Origin: Neisseriaceae bacterium JH1-16
GTDB lineage: Bacteria; Pseudomonadota; Gammaproteobacteria; Burkholderiales; Chromobacteriaceae
Assembly (NCBI GenBank): GCA_025989215.1
Contig: JAPDNP010000003.1
Location: 422,314-486,313 of the forward strand
Direction of reading: 5' to 3'
Length of the DNA stretch: 64,000 bases
The notes beneath the pieces were generated by a model. It made no database searches, had not been told where the DNA came from, and worked only from the letters and a program-made list of their open reading frames with translations. A program made the translations under genes and the position numbers. Position 1 is the first letter of the stretch. Each line of letters opens with the position of its first letter. Of this stretch, positions 16,919 through 26,196 are shown piece after piece.

Positions 16919-17692
16919 CTACACCGCGGTGATCGTCAGCTCGATGCCGAGCCGCGCCGTCATCGCCCGAAAGCCGTCCAGATCGTAGCCGGGCCGCGAT
17001 GACACCAGGGTGACGAAGGCACCGCTACCGGGACGCACATGCGCCGCCAGCTGTTCGACCACGGTGTCGGCCGGATCGAGACAGGTCAGCGACGGCGCCG
17101 CTTTGGCGAAATAAGGCGCCAGCCATGGCAGATGGGTCGACGACAGCGTAATGACATCGATGCCGGCCGGGAGTTCGGCCAACCTGGCGCGCACTGCGGC
17201 CAGCGTGCCAGCCGGATCGCTGACGAAGGCGCCGCTCTCCACCAAGGCCACCAGGTCGGACGCCGCCACCAGTTCGACCCGGCCGCCGCCCGCCTCGCCC
17301 GCCACATAGGCGCGGATCTCGGCGCTCTCCACCAGCGAATCGACGCCGAGCACCGCGACATGACCGGTTCGCGAGGCGGCCAACGCCTGGCGCACCGGTG
17401 GGAACACTCCAACCAGCGGCACCGGGCTTCTGGCTTGCAACTCGCCCAGCACCATCACCGACGGCGCGTTCGACGCCACCACGATCGCTGCCGGCTCGTA
17501 GCCGGCCAGCCGGGCCAGCGTGCCCTGCAAGGTGGCGAGCAGCTCGGCGCGGCCCTTGCCGCCATAGGGAAAGCTCGCCCGGTCGGCGAAATAGACGATG
17601 TCCTGCTCGGAGTAGCGCTCGGCGATCTTGCGCGCGATCTGGTAGCTGCCGATGCCGGCGTCGAATACTGCGATCGGGCGGTTCAGACTCAT
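16919..17692 (-). CDS. Glutamate racemase (MurI)-like protein lacking both catalytic cysteines
   Basis: 257 aa, normal MurI length, with the racemase fold's landmarks in order: IAVFDAGIGSYQIARKI (canonical FDSGvGG), IVYFADRASFPYGGK (canonical DtarvPYG), then VVASNAPSVMVL where active enzymes have ACNTAsA, and ITLSSTHLPWLAP where they have GCTHYP. Both catalytic Cys positions are therefore Ser (codons TCG at both). Aspartate in FDAG is kept. It may be a divergent Asp/Glu/hydantoin-racemase-like enzyme with another chemistry or a pseudoenzyme; it should not be called murI on homology alone. It lies between lpdA and tamA on the same strand. Confidence 0.8.
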   Translation of the reverse strand: MSLNRPIAVFDAGIGSYQIARKIAERYSEQDIVYFADRASFPYGGKGRAELLATLQGTLARLAGYEPAAIVVASNAPSVMVLGELQARSPVPLVGVFPPVRQALAASRTGHVAVLGVDSLVESAEIRAYVAGEAGGGRVELVAASDLVALVESGAFVSDPAGTLAAVRARLAELPAGIDVITLSSTHLPWLAPYFAKAAPSLTCLDPADTVVEQLAAHVRPGSGAFVTLVSSRPGYDLDGFRAMTARLGIELTITAV

Positions 17693-17780
17693 GGGAAAAC
17701 TCCGGTTCGGCCAACGTCGCTATGACATTGAACAGTCCGCCCGATTATCCGCGCGCGCCGGCCGCCGGGCAAAAAAAGAC

Positions 17781-17801
17781 GGCGGCCCCATAGGGACCGC
17801 C
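17781..17801 (-). terminator. Terminator of the pyruvate dehydrogenase operon
   Basis: GGCGGCCCC / GGACCGCC stem-loop followed on the minus strand, after 3 nt, by seven T (plus-strand A at 17771-17777), 46 nt after the lpdA stop. Confidence 0.85.
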
Positions 17802-17846
17802 GGTCAAGGTGAGAAGGAGGACGTCGCCGCCCCCCAATGGCAATGC

Positions 17847-19640
17847 TTATTTCTTGCGCTGCGGCGGCAAGTCGGTGCACGAGCCGTTGAACACTTCGGC
17901 CGACATGCCGATCGACTCGCCCAGCGTCGGGTGCGGGTGGATGGTCTTGCCGATGTCGTGTGCATCGCAGCCCATTTCGATCGCCAGGCAGATCTCGCCG
18001 ATCATGTCGCCGGCGTGGGTGCCGACGATGCCGCCACCGATGATCTGGTGGGTTTCGGCGTCGAAGATCAGCTTGGTGAAGCCCTCGTCGCGACCGTTCG
18101 CGATCGCGCGGCCGGAAGCGGCCCACGGGAACACCGACTTCTCGATCTTCAGGCCGTCCTTCTTGGCCTGCTCTTCGGTCATGCCGACCCATGCCACTTC
18201 CGGATCGGTGTAGGCCACGCCCGGGATCACGCGCGCATCGAAGTAGGCCTTGTGATCGGCAGCGTTCTCGGCCGCCACGTGGGCCTCGTGTACTGCCTTG
18301 TGCGCCAGCATCGGCTGGCCGACCAAGTCGCCGATGGCGAAGATGTGCGGCACGTTGGTGCGCATCTGCTTGTCGACCGGGATGAAGCCGCGATCGGTCA
18401 CCACCACGCCGGCGTTCTCGGCGCCGATCAGCTTGCCGTTCGGCGCGCGGCCGGCAGCAACCAGCACCAGGTCGTAGCGCACCGGCTCTTTCGGAGCCTT
18501 GTCGCCTTCGAAGGTCACGTAGATGCCGTCTTCCTTCGCCTCGACCGCGGTGGTCTTGGTGTTCAGCATGATGTTGTCGAAGCGGTGCTCGTTCATCTTC
18601 TGCCACACCTTGACCAGGTCGCGGTCAGCGCCCTGCATCAGGCCGTCCATCATCTCAACCACGTCGAGACGCGCGCCCAGCGTCGAGTACACCGTGCCCA
18701 TTTCCAGGCCGATGATGCCGCCGCCGATGATCAGCATCTTCTTCGGCACCGACTTCAGTTCCAACGCGCCGGTCGAGTCGACGATGCGCGGATCTTTCGG
18801 GATGAACGGCAGGTTCACCACGCGACTGCCTGCGGCGATGATCGCCTGGCCGAAGCGGATGACTTTCTTCTCGCCGGTCACGTCCTTGCCCTCACCGGAA
18901 GTCAGCTGCACTTCCAGGTGGTTCGGGTCGAGGAAGGTACCGATGCCGCGCACGGTTTCCACCTTGCGCGCCTTGGCCATGCCGGCCAGACCGCCGGTCA
19001 GCTTGCCGATTACTTTTTCCTTGTAACCGCGCAGCTGGTCGATGTCGATTTCCGGCTTGCCGAACTTGATGCCGTTGGCTTCCAGGTGCGCCACCTCGTC
19101 GATCACCGCCGCGTTGTGCAGCAGTGCCTTGGACGGGATGCAACCGACGTTCAGGCACACGCCGCCCAGGGTGGCGTAGCGCTCGACGATCACGGTCTTC
19201 AGGCCCAGGTCGGCCGAACGGAACGCGGCGGAGTAACCGCCAGGGCCGGCGCCCAGCACCAGCACGTCGCATTCGATGTCGGCGCCGCCGGCGTGGCTGG
19301 CCGCCTTCGGCGCTTCAACCGGCGCGCTGCCGGCGTTGGTGGTGGCCGAGGCCACCGTCGCCGGCTTGTCGGCCGGTTTGTCCGCGGCCGCAGCGGCACC
19401 GACCGCTTCGACGATGGCGATCACGTCGCCTTCGGAAATCTTGGCGCCGACCGCGACCTTCAGTTCGACGATCTTGCCGGCGGCACTGGCCGGTACTTCC
19501 ATGGTGGCTTTGTCGGTTTCCAGCGTGATCAGCGAGTCTTCCACGGCCACGGTGTCGCCAACCTTGACGAAGACTTCGATCACGTCGACGCCGGCGTGAC
19601 CGCCGATGTCAGGAACCTTGAGTTCGATGGTGTTGCTCAT
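17847..19640 (-). CDS. lpdA: Dihydrolipoamide dehydrogenase (E3) with N-terminal lipoyl domain
   Basis: 597 aa flavoprotein that reoxidises dihydrolipoyl groups of the pyruvate dehydrogenase complex. The N-terminal lipoyl domain (about 1-78, lysine in [10 protein letters not shown]) and an Ala/Pro linker precede the E3 core: FAD motif [21 protein letters not shown] (about 123), redox disulfide [16 protein letters not shown] motif [14 protein letters not shown], and C-terminal catalytic HPHPTLGE. The lipoyl fusion is the arrangement of neisserial p64k. ATG 19640 is chosen for the family N terminus [14 protein letters not shown] and AGGA 9 nt upstream. Last gene of the operon; a repeat element separates it from aceF. 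Confidence 0.96.
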   Translation of the reverse strand: MSNTIELKVPDIGGHAGVDVIEVFVKVGDTVAVEDSLITLETDKATMEVPASAAGKIVELKVAVGAKISEGDVIAIVEAVGAAAAADKPADKPATVASATTNAGSAPVEAPKAASHAGGADIECDVLVLGAGPGGYSAAFRSADLGLKTVIVERYATLGGVCLNVGCIPSKALLHNAAVIDEVAHLEANGIKFGKPEIDIDQLRGYKEKVIGKLTGGLAGMAKARKVETVRGIGTFLDPNHLEVQLTSGEGKDVTGEKKVIRFGQAIIAAGSRVVNLPFIPKDPRIVDSTGALELKSVPKKMLIIGGGIIGLEMGTVYSTLGARLDVVEMMDGLMQGADRDLVKVWQKMNEHRFDNIMLNTKTTAVEAKEDGIYVTFEGDKAPKEPVRYDLVLVAAGRAPNGKLIGAENAGVVVTDRGFIPVDKQMRTNVPHIFAIGDLVGQPMLAHKAVHEAHVAAENAADHKAYFDARVIPGVAYTDPEVAWVGMTEEQAKKDGLKIEKSVFPWAASGRAIANGRDEGFTKLIFDAETHQIIGGGIVGTHAGDMIGEICLAIEMGCDAHDIGKTIHPHPTLGESIGMSAEVFNGSCTDLPPQRKK

Positions 19641-19698
19641 AATCTTCCTTGCGCGGGATGAGGTGCGGGGAATGCATCGCGCACTCCCCAGAACGCCA

Positions 19699-19820
19699 AA
19701 AACCTGCTGCGCGTCTCGGATGCTTCGTTGGACGGTGCTCGAAATCCTCATGGACACCTAGTCCACTCCGGTTTCTGCGCTCCGCCCGCCTCGCCAACGA
19801 GACGCTCGCGACGGTTTTTA
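19699..19820 (+). repeat. Dispersed folded repeat, copy B (between aceF and lpdA)
   Basis: About 122 bp, with AAAAACC at the left end and GGTTTTT at the right. The apical stem is TGGAC/GTCCA (19751-19765) with a 5-nt loop, inside GAAATCC/GGTTTC (19741-19747, 19770-19775). It closely matches copy C at 37416-37536. It lies about 10 bp beyond the aceF stop, inside the operon, in inverse orientation to copies A and D. Confidence 0.85.
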
Positions 19821-19829
19821 CAAGTTCTC

Positions 19830-21488
19830 TTACAGCACCAGTCGGCGGATATCGGTCAGCAGCTTGCCCAGATGCACGGTGAACTTGGCCGCAGCGGCGC
19901 CGTCGATCACGCGGTGGTCGAAGGACAGCGACAGCGGGCACATCAGGCGCGGCGCGAATTCCTTGCCGTTCCATACCGGCTTGATCTGCGACTTGCACAC
20001 GCCGAGGATCGCCACTTCCGGCGCATTGATGATCGGGGTGAAGCTCGAACCGCCGATGCCACCCAGGCTGGAGATGGTGAAGGTCGCGCCCTGCATGTCG
20101 GTCGGCTTCAGCTTGCCTTCGCGAGCCAGGCCGGACAGCGTGGTCAGTTCCTGAGCGATCTGCTTCAGGCCCTTCTGATCCACGTCCTTGATCACCGGTA
20201 CTACCAGGCCGTTCGGCGTGTCGGCGGCGAAACCGATGTGGTAGTACTGCTTGAGCACCAGGTTGTCACCGTCGAGCGAGCTGTTGAAGGTCGGGAACGC
20301 CTTCAGCGCCTCGGCGGCGGCCTTGATGATGAACGCCAGCGGCGAAATCTTCAGGCCCGACTTTTCCCATTCCTTACCGATGTCCTTGCGGAACGCTTCC
20401 AGCTCGGTGATATCGCACTCGTCGTTGAACGTAACGTGCGGGATCACCACCCAGTTGCGGTGCAGGTTGGCACCCGACAGCTTCTGGATGCGGGTCAGCG
20501 GCTTGGTTTCGATCGGGCCGAACTTGGCGAAGTCGACCTTCGGCCACGGCAGCAGGTCCAGACCCGCGCCACCACCGACAGCACCCGCCACCGACGGGCC
20601 GGCCACCGGGGTCGCACCGCTGAACACGCCCTTCACGAAGGCCTTCAGGTCGGCCTCGGTGATGCGGCCCTTGCGGCCGGAGCCCTTGACCTTGGAGATA
20701 TCCACGCCCAGTTCGCGCGCCAGACCACGTACCGACGGACCGGCGTGGGCCTTGGCGAAACCGGCTTCGTCGAACTGACCGAGCACCACGCCACCGGCCG
20801 GGGCCGCGACGCTGGCGGCTACCGGTGCCGGAGCGGCAGGCGCGGCGGCCTTCGGCGCTTCAACGGCGGCCGGGGCGGCAGCCGGTGCAGCGGCCGGAAC
20901 CGGAGCAGCAGCGCCAGCGGCGGCAGCACCTTCAACCACGACGATCAGATCGCCCTGGCTGATCTTGTCACCGACCTTGGCCTTCACCTCGACCACGCGA
21001 CCTGCGGCGGTCGCCGGCACTTCCATGGTGGCCTTGTCGGTTTCCAGCGTGATCAGCGAATCGTCGACCTTGATCTCGTCGCCAACCTTCACCGATACCT
21101 CGATCACATCCACACCGCTGTGGCCGCCGATGTCCGGCACCACGATGTCGATGCGACCGGTCGCGGCCGGAGTTGCAGCAACCGGAGCGGCAGCAGGAGC
21201 GGCTGCGGCCTTCGGTGCTTCGGCGGCCGGAGTGGCAGCGGCGGCGCCGGCGGCTTCCACCAGCGCGATCACGGTGCCTTCGGACACCTTGTCGCCGACC
21301 TTGATCAGCAGCTCTTTCACCAGACCGGCGACTTCGGCCGGCACTTCCATGGTGGCCTTGTCGGTTTCCAGCGTGATCAGCGAGTCTTCCAGACCGATGG
21401 TTTCGCCGGCTTTGACGAACACTTCGATCACGTCCACGTTCGCGTGCCCGCCGATATCGGGCACTTTCAATTCGATGAGATTGCTCAT
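19830..21488 (-). CDS. aceF: Pyruvate dehydrogenase complex E2, dihydrolipoyl acetyltransferase
   Basis: 552 aa. Two lipoyl domains (about 1-75 and 115-190, each with [10 protein letters not shown]) joined by Ala/Pro linkers, then the peripheral-subunit-binding domain (SVRGLARELGVDISKVKGSGRKGRI, about 255) and the catalytic core ending in LSLSFDHRVIDGAAAAKF, which has the HxxxDG active site. Forms the complex core and passes acetyl groups to CoA. ATG 21488 gives the normal N terminus [14 protein letters not shown]. It follows aceE by about 100 bp. Confidence 0.96.
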   Translation of the reverse strand: MSNLIELKVPDIGGHANVDVIEVFVKAGETIGLEDSLITLETDKATMEVPAEVAGLVKELLIKVGDKVSEGTVIALVEAAGAAAATPAAEAPKAAAAPAAAPVAATPAATGRIDIVVPDIGGHSGVDVIEVSVKVGDEIKVDDSLITLETDKATMEVPATAAGRVVEVKAKVGDKISQGDLIVVVEGAAAAGAAAPVPAAAPAAAPAAVEAPKAAAPAAPAPVAASVAAPAGGVVLGQFDEAGFAKAHAGPSVRGLARELGVDISKVKGSGRKGRITEADLKAFVKGVFSGATPVAGPSVAGAVGGGAGLDLLPWPKVDFAKFGPIETKPLTRIQKLSGANLHRNWVVIPHVTFNDECDITELEAFRKDIGKEWEKSGLKISPLAFIIKAAAEALKAFPTFNSSLDGDNLVLKQYYHIGFAADTPNGLVVPVIKDVDQKGLKQIAQELTTLSGLAREGKLKPTDMQGATFTISSLGGIGGSSFTPIINAPEVAILGVCKSQIKPVWNGKEFAPRLMCPLSLSFDHRVIDGAAAAKFTVHLGKLLTDIRRLVL

Positions 21489-21591
21489 GTCTGCGTTCTC
21501 TATATCGGGCGGCGCGACCCCGATCGGGGGCGCCGCCACATGCATCGTGTCACGACCGCGCGGGGCAGTCCGCCCCGCGCTCACCTGCTGC

Positions 21592-24261
21592 TTAGACCTT
21601 CCAGGACGGCAGCTTGTCGACCTTCAGACCGTACTTGGCGATCGCCTCGGCCACCTTGGCCGCTTCGATCTTGCCTTCGTCGGCCAGCGCCTTCAGCGCA
21701 GCCACGGCGACGTAGTAGCGGTTCACCTCGAAGAACTCGCGCAGCTTCTCGCGCGAATCTGAGCGGCCGAAGCCGTCGGTGCCCAGCACCACGTAGCGGC
21801 CCGGCACGTATTCGCGCACCTGGTCGGCGTAGTTGCGGATGTAGTCGGTCGCGACGATGGTCGGGCCCTCGAAGCCTTCCAGCACCTCGGTGACGTACGC
21901 CTTCTTGGCCGCTTCGGTCGGGTGCAGCAGGTTCCAGCGGGCGGCTTCCATGCCGTTGCGGCGCAGTTCGTTGAACGAGGTGGCGCTGAAGATGTCGGAC
22001 GCGATGCCGAAATCGTTGGCCAACAGGTCGGCCGCAGCGATCACTTCGTTGAAGATGGTGCCCGAGCCCAGCAGCTTGACGCGCAGCTTGCCCTCGCCCA
22101 CCGACTTCAGCTTGTACAGACCCTTCAGGATGCCGGCCTCGGCGCCTTCCGGGATAGCCGGGTGCGCGTAGTTCTCGTTCATCACCGTCAGGTAGTAGAA
22201 CACGTCTTCCTGCTGCTCGCCGTACATGCGCTTCAGGCCGTCCTGCACGATCACCGCCACTTCGTAGGCGAAGGTCGGGTCGTAGGAGATGCAGTTCGGG
22301 ATCAGGCCAGCCTGGATGTGGCTGTGGCCGTCTTCGTGCTGCAGGCCCTCGCCGTTCAGCGTGGTCCGGCCGGCGGTACCGCCGAGCAGGAAGCCGCGGG
22401 CGCGCAGGTCACCGGCCGCCCAGGCCAGGTCGCCGATACGCTGGAAGCCGAACATCGAGTAGTAGATGTAGAACGGGATCATCGCGATGCCGTGGTTGGC
22501 ATACGAGGTCGCCGCGGCGATCCAGGAGCTCATCGCGCCCGGTTCGTTGATGCCTTCCTGCAGGATCTGACCGTCGATCGATTCCTTGTAGAACATCAGC
22601 TGGTCGTGGTCTTGCGGCACGTAGTTCTGACCGACGTGCGACCAGATGCCCAGCTGGCGGAACATGCCTTCCATACCGAAGGTACGCGACTCGTCCGGTA
22701 CGATCGGCACGATCTGCTTGCCGATCTGCTTGTCCTTCACCAGGGTGCCGAGGATGCGCACGAAGGCCATGGTGGTCGAGAACTCACGCTCGCCCGAATC
22801 CTTCAGCAGCGCGTCGAACGCGGTCAGTTCCGGAATCGCCAGCGCGGTGGTCACCGGCTTGCGGGTCGGCAGGTAGCCACCCAGCGCCTTGCGGCGGGCG
22901 TGCAGGTACTGCATTTCCGGGCTGTCGTCGGCCGGCTTGTAGAACGGCACTTTTTCGATCTGCTCATCGCTCAGCGGAATCTTGAAGCGGTCGCGGAAGT
23001 GCTTGATGTCTTCCATGTCCATCTTCTTCTGCTGGTGCGAGGTGTTCTGCGCTTCGCCCGACGCCCCCATGCCTTCACCCTTGACGGTCTTGGCGAGGAT
23101 CACGGTCGGCTTGCCGCCGTTGTTGAAGCTGGCGTCGTGGTAAGCGGCGTACACCTTGCTCGCATCCTGACCGCCACGGCTCAGCGCCCAGACTTCGTCG
23201 TCGGTCAGGTCGGCCACGAGTTCGAGCAGTTCCGGGTACTTGCCGAAGAATTCCTTGCGCACATAGGCGCCGTCTTTGGACTTGAAGGTCTGATAGTCGC
23301 CGTCCACGCATTCCATCATGCGTTTCTTCAACAGGCCGGTCTTGTCCTTGGCGAGCAGCGCGTCCCACTTGGCGCCCCACACCACCTTGACCACGTTCCA
23401 GCCGGCGCCTTTGAACTCGCCTTCCAGCTCCTGAATGATCTTGCCGTTGCCGCGCACCGGACCGTCCAGACGCTGCAGGTTGCAGTTGATCACGAACACC
23501 AGGTTGTCGAGGCCTTCGCGGGCCGCAACGCCGATCGCGCCGCGCGATTCCGGCTCGTCCATCTCGCCGTCGCCGCAGAATACCCAGACCTTGCGGCCCT
23601 TGGTCTTGGCCAGGCCACGGTCTTCCAGGTACTTCATGAAGCGCGCCTGGTAGATCGCCATCAGCGGGCCCAGGCCCATCGACACGGTCGGGAACTGCCA
23701 GAAGTCCTTCATCAGCCACGGGTGCGGGTAGGACGACAGGCCTTGACCGTCGACTTCCTGACGGAAGTTGATCATCTGGTCTTCGGAGAGGCGGCCTTCC
23801 AGGAAGGCGCGGGCGTAGATGCCCGGGGCCGAGTGGCCCTGCACGAACACCAGGTCGCCGCCGTGTTCTTCGGTCGGCGCACGCCAGAAGTGGTTGAAAC
23901 CGATTTCGTACAGCGTCGAGGCGGACTGGAACGAGGCGATGTGACCGCCCAGGCCCTTGTCGTTGCCCTTGTTGGCGCGAACCACGGTGGCCAGCGCATT
24001 CCAGCGCACCAGGTTCTTCAGGCGCTCTTCGACTTTCGGGTCGCCGGCCAGCGGAGCCTGACGGTCGGCCGACACGGTGTTGATGTATTCGGTGGTCGAG
24101 CCCAGGTCGACGTCGGCGCCGCCTTTGCGGGCGCGGTCGACCAATTGCTCGAGCAGGTAGTGGGCGCGTTCCGGGCCATCGGATTCCAGAACGGCGGCCA
24201 GAGCGTCCAGCCAGTCGCGGGTTTCTAACGGATCGATATCGCTAGGAAAGGTTGCAGCCAT
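21592..24261 (-). CDS. aceE: Pyruvate dehydrogenase E1 component (homodimeric)
   Basis: 889 aa thiamine-diphosphate enzyme that decarboxylates pyruvate and acetylates E2 lipoyl groups. Landmarks: GHIASFQSASTLYEIGFNHF (about 107), the ThDP motif GDGEMDEPES through NLVFVINCNLQRLDGPVRGN (about 230-270), TVKGEGMGASGEAQNTSHQQKK, PDESRTFGMEGMFRQLGI, and GGTAGRTTLNGEGLQHEDGHS. The ATG at 24261 has AAGGATGAGAG just upstream. First gene of aceE-aceF-lpdA; the promoter lies in the AT-rich 24262-24670. Confidence 0.97.
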   Translation of the reverse strand: MAATFPSDIDPLETRDWLDALAAVLESDGPERAHYLLEQLVDRARKGGADVDLGSTTEYINTVSADRQAPLAGDPKVEERLKNLVRWNALATVVRANKGNDKGLGGHIASFQSASTLYEIGFNHFWRAPTEEHGGDLVFVQGHSAPGIYARAFLEGRLSEDQMINFRQEVDGQGLSSYPHPWLMKDFWQFPTVSMGLGPLMAIYQARFMKYLEDRGLAKTKGRKVWVFCGDGEMDEPESRGAIGVAAREGLDNLVFVINCNLQRLDGPVRGNGKIIQELEGEFKGAGWNVVKVVWGAKWDALLAKDKTGLLKKRMMECVDGDYQTFKSKDGAYVRKEFFGKYPELLELVADLTDDEVWALSRGGQDASKVYAAYHDASFNNGGKPTVILAKTVKGEGMGASGEAQNTSHQQKKMDMEDIKHFRDRFKIPLSDEQIEKVPFYKPADDSPEMQYLHARRKALGGYLPTRKPVTTALAIPELTAFDALLKDSGEREFSTTMAFVRILGTLVKDKQIGKQIVPIVPDESRTFGMEGMFRQLGIWSHVGQNYVPQDHDQLMFYKESIDGQILQEGINEPGAMSSWIAAATSYANHGIAMIPFYIYYSMFGFQRIGDLAWAAGDLRARGFLLGGTAGRTTLNGEGLQHEDGHSHIQAGLIPNCISYDPTFAYEVAVIVQDGLKRMYGEQQEDVFYYLTVMNENYAHPAIPEGAEAGILKGLYKLKSVGEGKLRVKLLGSGTIFNEVIAAADLLANDFGIASDIFSATSFNELRRNGMEAARWNLLHPTEAAKKAYVTEVLEGFEGPTIVATDYIRNYADQVREYVPGRYVVLGTDGFGRSDSREKLREFFEVNRYYVAVAALKALADEGKIEAAKVAEAIAKYGLKVDKLPSWKV

Positions 24262-24702
24262 CTCTCATCCTTAACTTTGGAGGCGACGAAGACCGGTGAT
24301 CGACCGGTTCCATCATTGTTATTGCCACTCGTATCGCTGGTCGGCGGCATCGTCGGGAATTATATGCGAACAAATTCGCAAATATTATTTTCGTTTTTGA
24401 AAAAAATCTCACACAGCGGGTCGAGTGTAAAACGTCGTCGTTTCGCAACGGAATAGCTCGCTAGGGCAATCACTCGAAAAACAGCGTTTTCACGCCGATG
24501 CTGCGCCGCAATATGTTGTATTTTTGCGAGAGCCAGACTGATTTCGCGAAAAATCGGAAAGTATTTCCATCGCGAGAAAATCAATGCAGCCGGGCCTGAC
24601 AGCTTGAAAAATAACGCGGCAGCGCGTTGAGCGCAAGCGTTCACTTTCGCACTTAAACGTTCGCTTTGCACTAGGACGACCGTGCCGGCCAGAAGTGCGC
24701 GC
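24262..24702 (-). promoter_or_regulatory. AT-rich promoter region of the pdh operon with palindrome next to a -10 box
   Basis: About 440 bp without a gene, clearly richer in A+T than its flanks. On the minus strand TATAAT (plus 24359-24364) lies directly after the 16-bp palindrome TGCGAACAAATTCGCA (24365-24380), about 98 nt before the aceE start. The palindrome occupies the spacer upstream of the -10, a usual repressor position. It does not match the E. coli PdhR box. The regulator is unknown. Confidence 0.45.
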
Positions 24703-26142
24703 TCAGCGCGCCTTCTTGCCGTCGGCCTTGATGCGCGCCGCCAGCTCGCGCTGGCGGGCTTCGATCGAGGAGCGCAGGTAGAAATCGTCGCCCGGGGCGG
24801 CGGCGGCGAGTTGATACTGTTCGAGCGCGGCGTTGTCGCGCCCTTCGAAGTAGAAGGCGTTGCCGAGCGCCGCGTGGTAACGCAACGGGTCGCGATCGGC
24901 GTAGAGGCTGGCTTCGCGCCGATACAGCTCCGGGTCGTTCGGCCAACGTAGCTGCTGTTCCTTGAGCCGCGCCAGCGCCGCGCTACGCGGGCCGATGGTG
25001 ATCAAGGTGTCGAGCTCGCCGTAGATCAGGGTGCGGGCGCTCGGGTAGGTCTCCAGGCCTTTGCGATAACGCGCCAGCGCCCCGGCGGAATCGCCGCTGG
25101 CACGGATGATCTCCGCATTGAGCGACACCAGCATCGCGTTGTCCGGCAGCAGGCGCTCAGCCTGAACGATCGCCTTTCGTGCGCCGGCCACATCGCGCGC
25201 AGCCAGCTTGGCACGGGCCAGGCCATAGTACTGCGCACCCTCGTTGAGGAACTGCCGGTTGTTCAGTGCGCTCTGGTAGTAGCGGATCGCCTCGTCGGGG
25301 GCGAGTTGCTCGGTGCGCAACTTCTCGCGCACCAGCAGATAGTCGGTGCTGTCGGCGCGCATGCGCAGCGGGTAGCTGGCGGCGCGGTCCTGGCCCTCGC
25401 TGATCCGCTCGATGGTGACCGGATGGGTGCGCAGGAAGGCCAGCGCATTGTTGTCGCTGTAGCGGCTGGCGTTCTGCAGCCGCTCGAAGAAGGTCGGCAT
25501 CGCGCGCGCATCGAAGCCGGCGCCGGACATGTACTGCATGCCGACCCGGTCGGCCTCGCGTTCGAAATCGCGGCTATACGACAGCTGATTGGACAGCGAC
25601 AGGCCGATGCCGGCATTGATCGCGCCGAAGGCGGCATTGCCGTTGCCGGTGCCGGCCGCGAGCGCACCGGCGACGATCGCCGCCAACACCAGCAGCTGGT
25701 TAGGCGCACTGGCCGCCTTCATCCGCGCCATATGGTGCTGGGTGACGTGGGCAGTCTCGTGACCCAACACCGAGGCGAGCTCGGCCTCGCTCTGCGTGGT
25801 CAGGATCAGGCCGCGGTTGACGCCGATATAGCCGCCCGGCATTGCAAAGGCGTTGATGCCGTTGTCGTCGACGGCGAAATAGGTGAAATGCATGCCCGGC
25901 ATCTGCGCACCGGACGACAGCTTCTGGCCGATCTGGTTGAGATAGGCGTTGACCTCGGCGTCGTCGATCACCAGTTCGGATTCGCGCATCGCGCGAAACG
26001 CGTCGCGGCCGATCTGCGCCTCGTCGGCGCCGGACAACGACGCGGCCGACACGTCGCCGAGGTCCGGCAGGTCGGCATGAACCGGGGGCATGGCAACGGC
26101 CAGCAAAGTGGCGATCAGGGCGGCGGGCAGGAATGGGCGCAT
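24703..26142 (-). CDS. bepA: Periplasmic M48 metalloprotease, BepA-like, with TPR repeats
   Basis: 479 aa. A signal peptide (MRPFLPAALIATLLAVAMPPVHA) precedes an M48 domain with zinc motif VLGHETAHVTQHH (about 132-144) and a downstream glutamate in FEREADRVGMQYM. The C-terminal half (about 300-470) is a series of TPR-like helices (ALARYRKGLETYPSARTLIY, LGNAFYFEGRDNAALEQY). This is the BepA/YfgC plan, which degrades stalled outer-membrane proteins and helps LptD assembly. ATG 26142 is preferred over 26154 because it gives a normal signal peptide. Confidence 0.88.
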   Translation of the reverse strand: MRPFLPAALIATLLAVAMPPVHADLPDLGDVSAASLSGADEAQIGRDAFRAMRESELVIDDAEVNAYLNQIGQKLSSGAQMPGMHFTYFAVDDNGINAFAMPGGYIGVNRGLILTTQSEAELASVLGHETAHVTQHHMARMKAASAPNQLLVLAAIVAGALAAGTGNGNAAFGAINAGIGLSLSNQLSYSRDFEREADRVGMQYMSGAGFDARAMPTFFERLQNASRYSDNNALAFLRTHPVTIERISEGQDRAASYPLRMRADSTDYLLVREKLRTEQLAPDEAIRYYQSALNNRQFLNEGAQYYGLARAKLAARDVAGARKAIVQAERLLPDNAMLVSLNAEIIRASGDSAGALARYRKGLETYPSARTLIYGELDTLITIGPRSAALARLKEQQLRWPNDPELYRREASLYADRDPLRYHAALGNAFYFEGRDNAALEQYQLAAAAPGDDFYLRSSIEARQRELAARIKADGKKAR

Positions 26143-26196
26143 GAGCTCTATCATAAAGCCGCCGCGGCGAAGTTGCAGGCTTTCCGCGTACCCCGG

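Noticed and set aside
16919..17692. Annotation as glutamate racemase murI
   Set aside because: Both catalytic Cys positions are Ser, so the activity cannot be assumed.
19490..21460. Lipoyl-domain repeats as a mobile repeat family
   Set aside because: They code for homologous protein domains; only the excess identity is noted as a finding.
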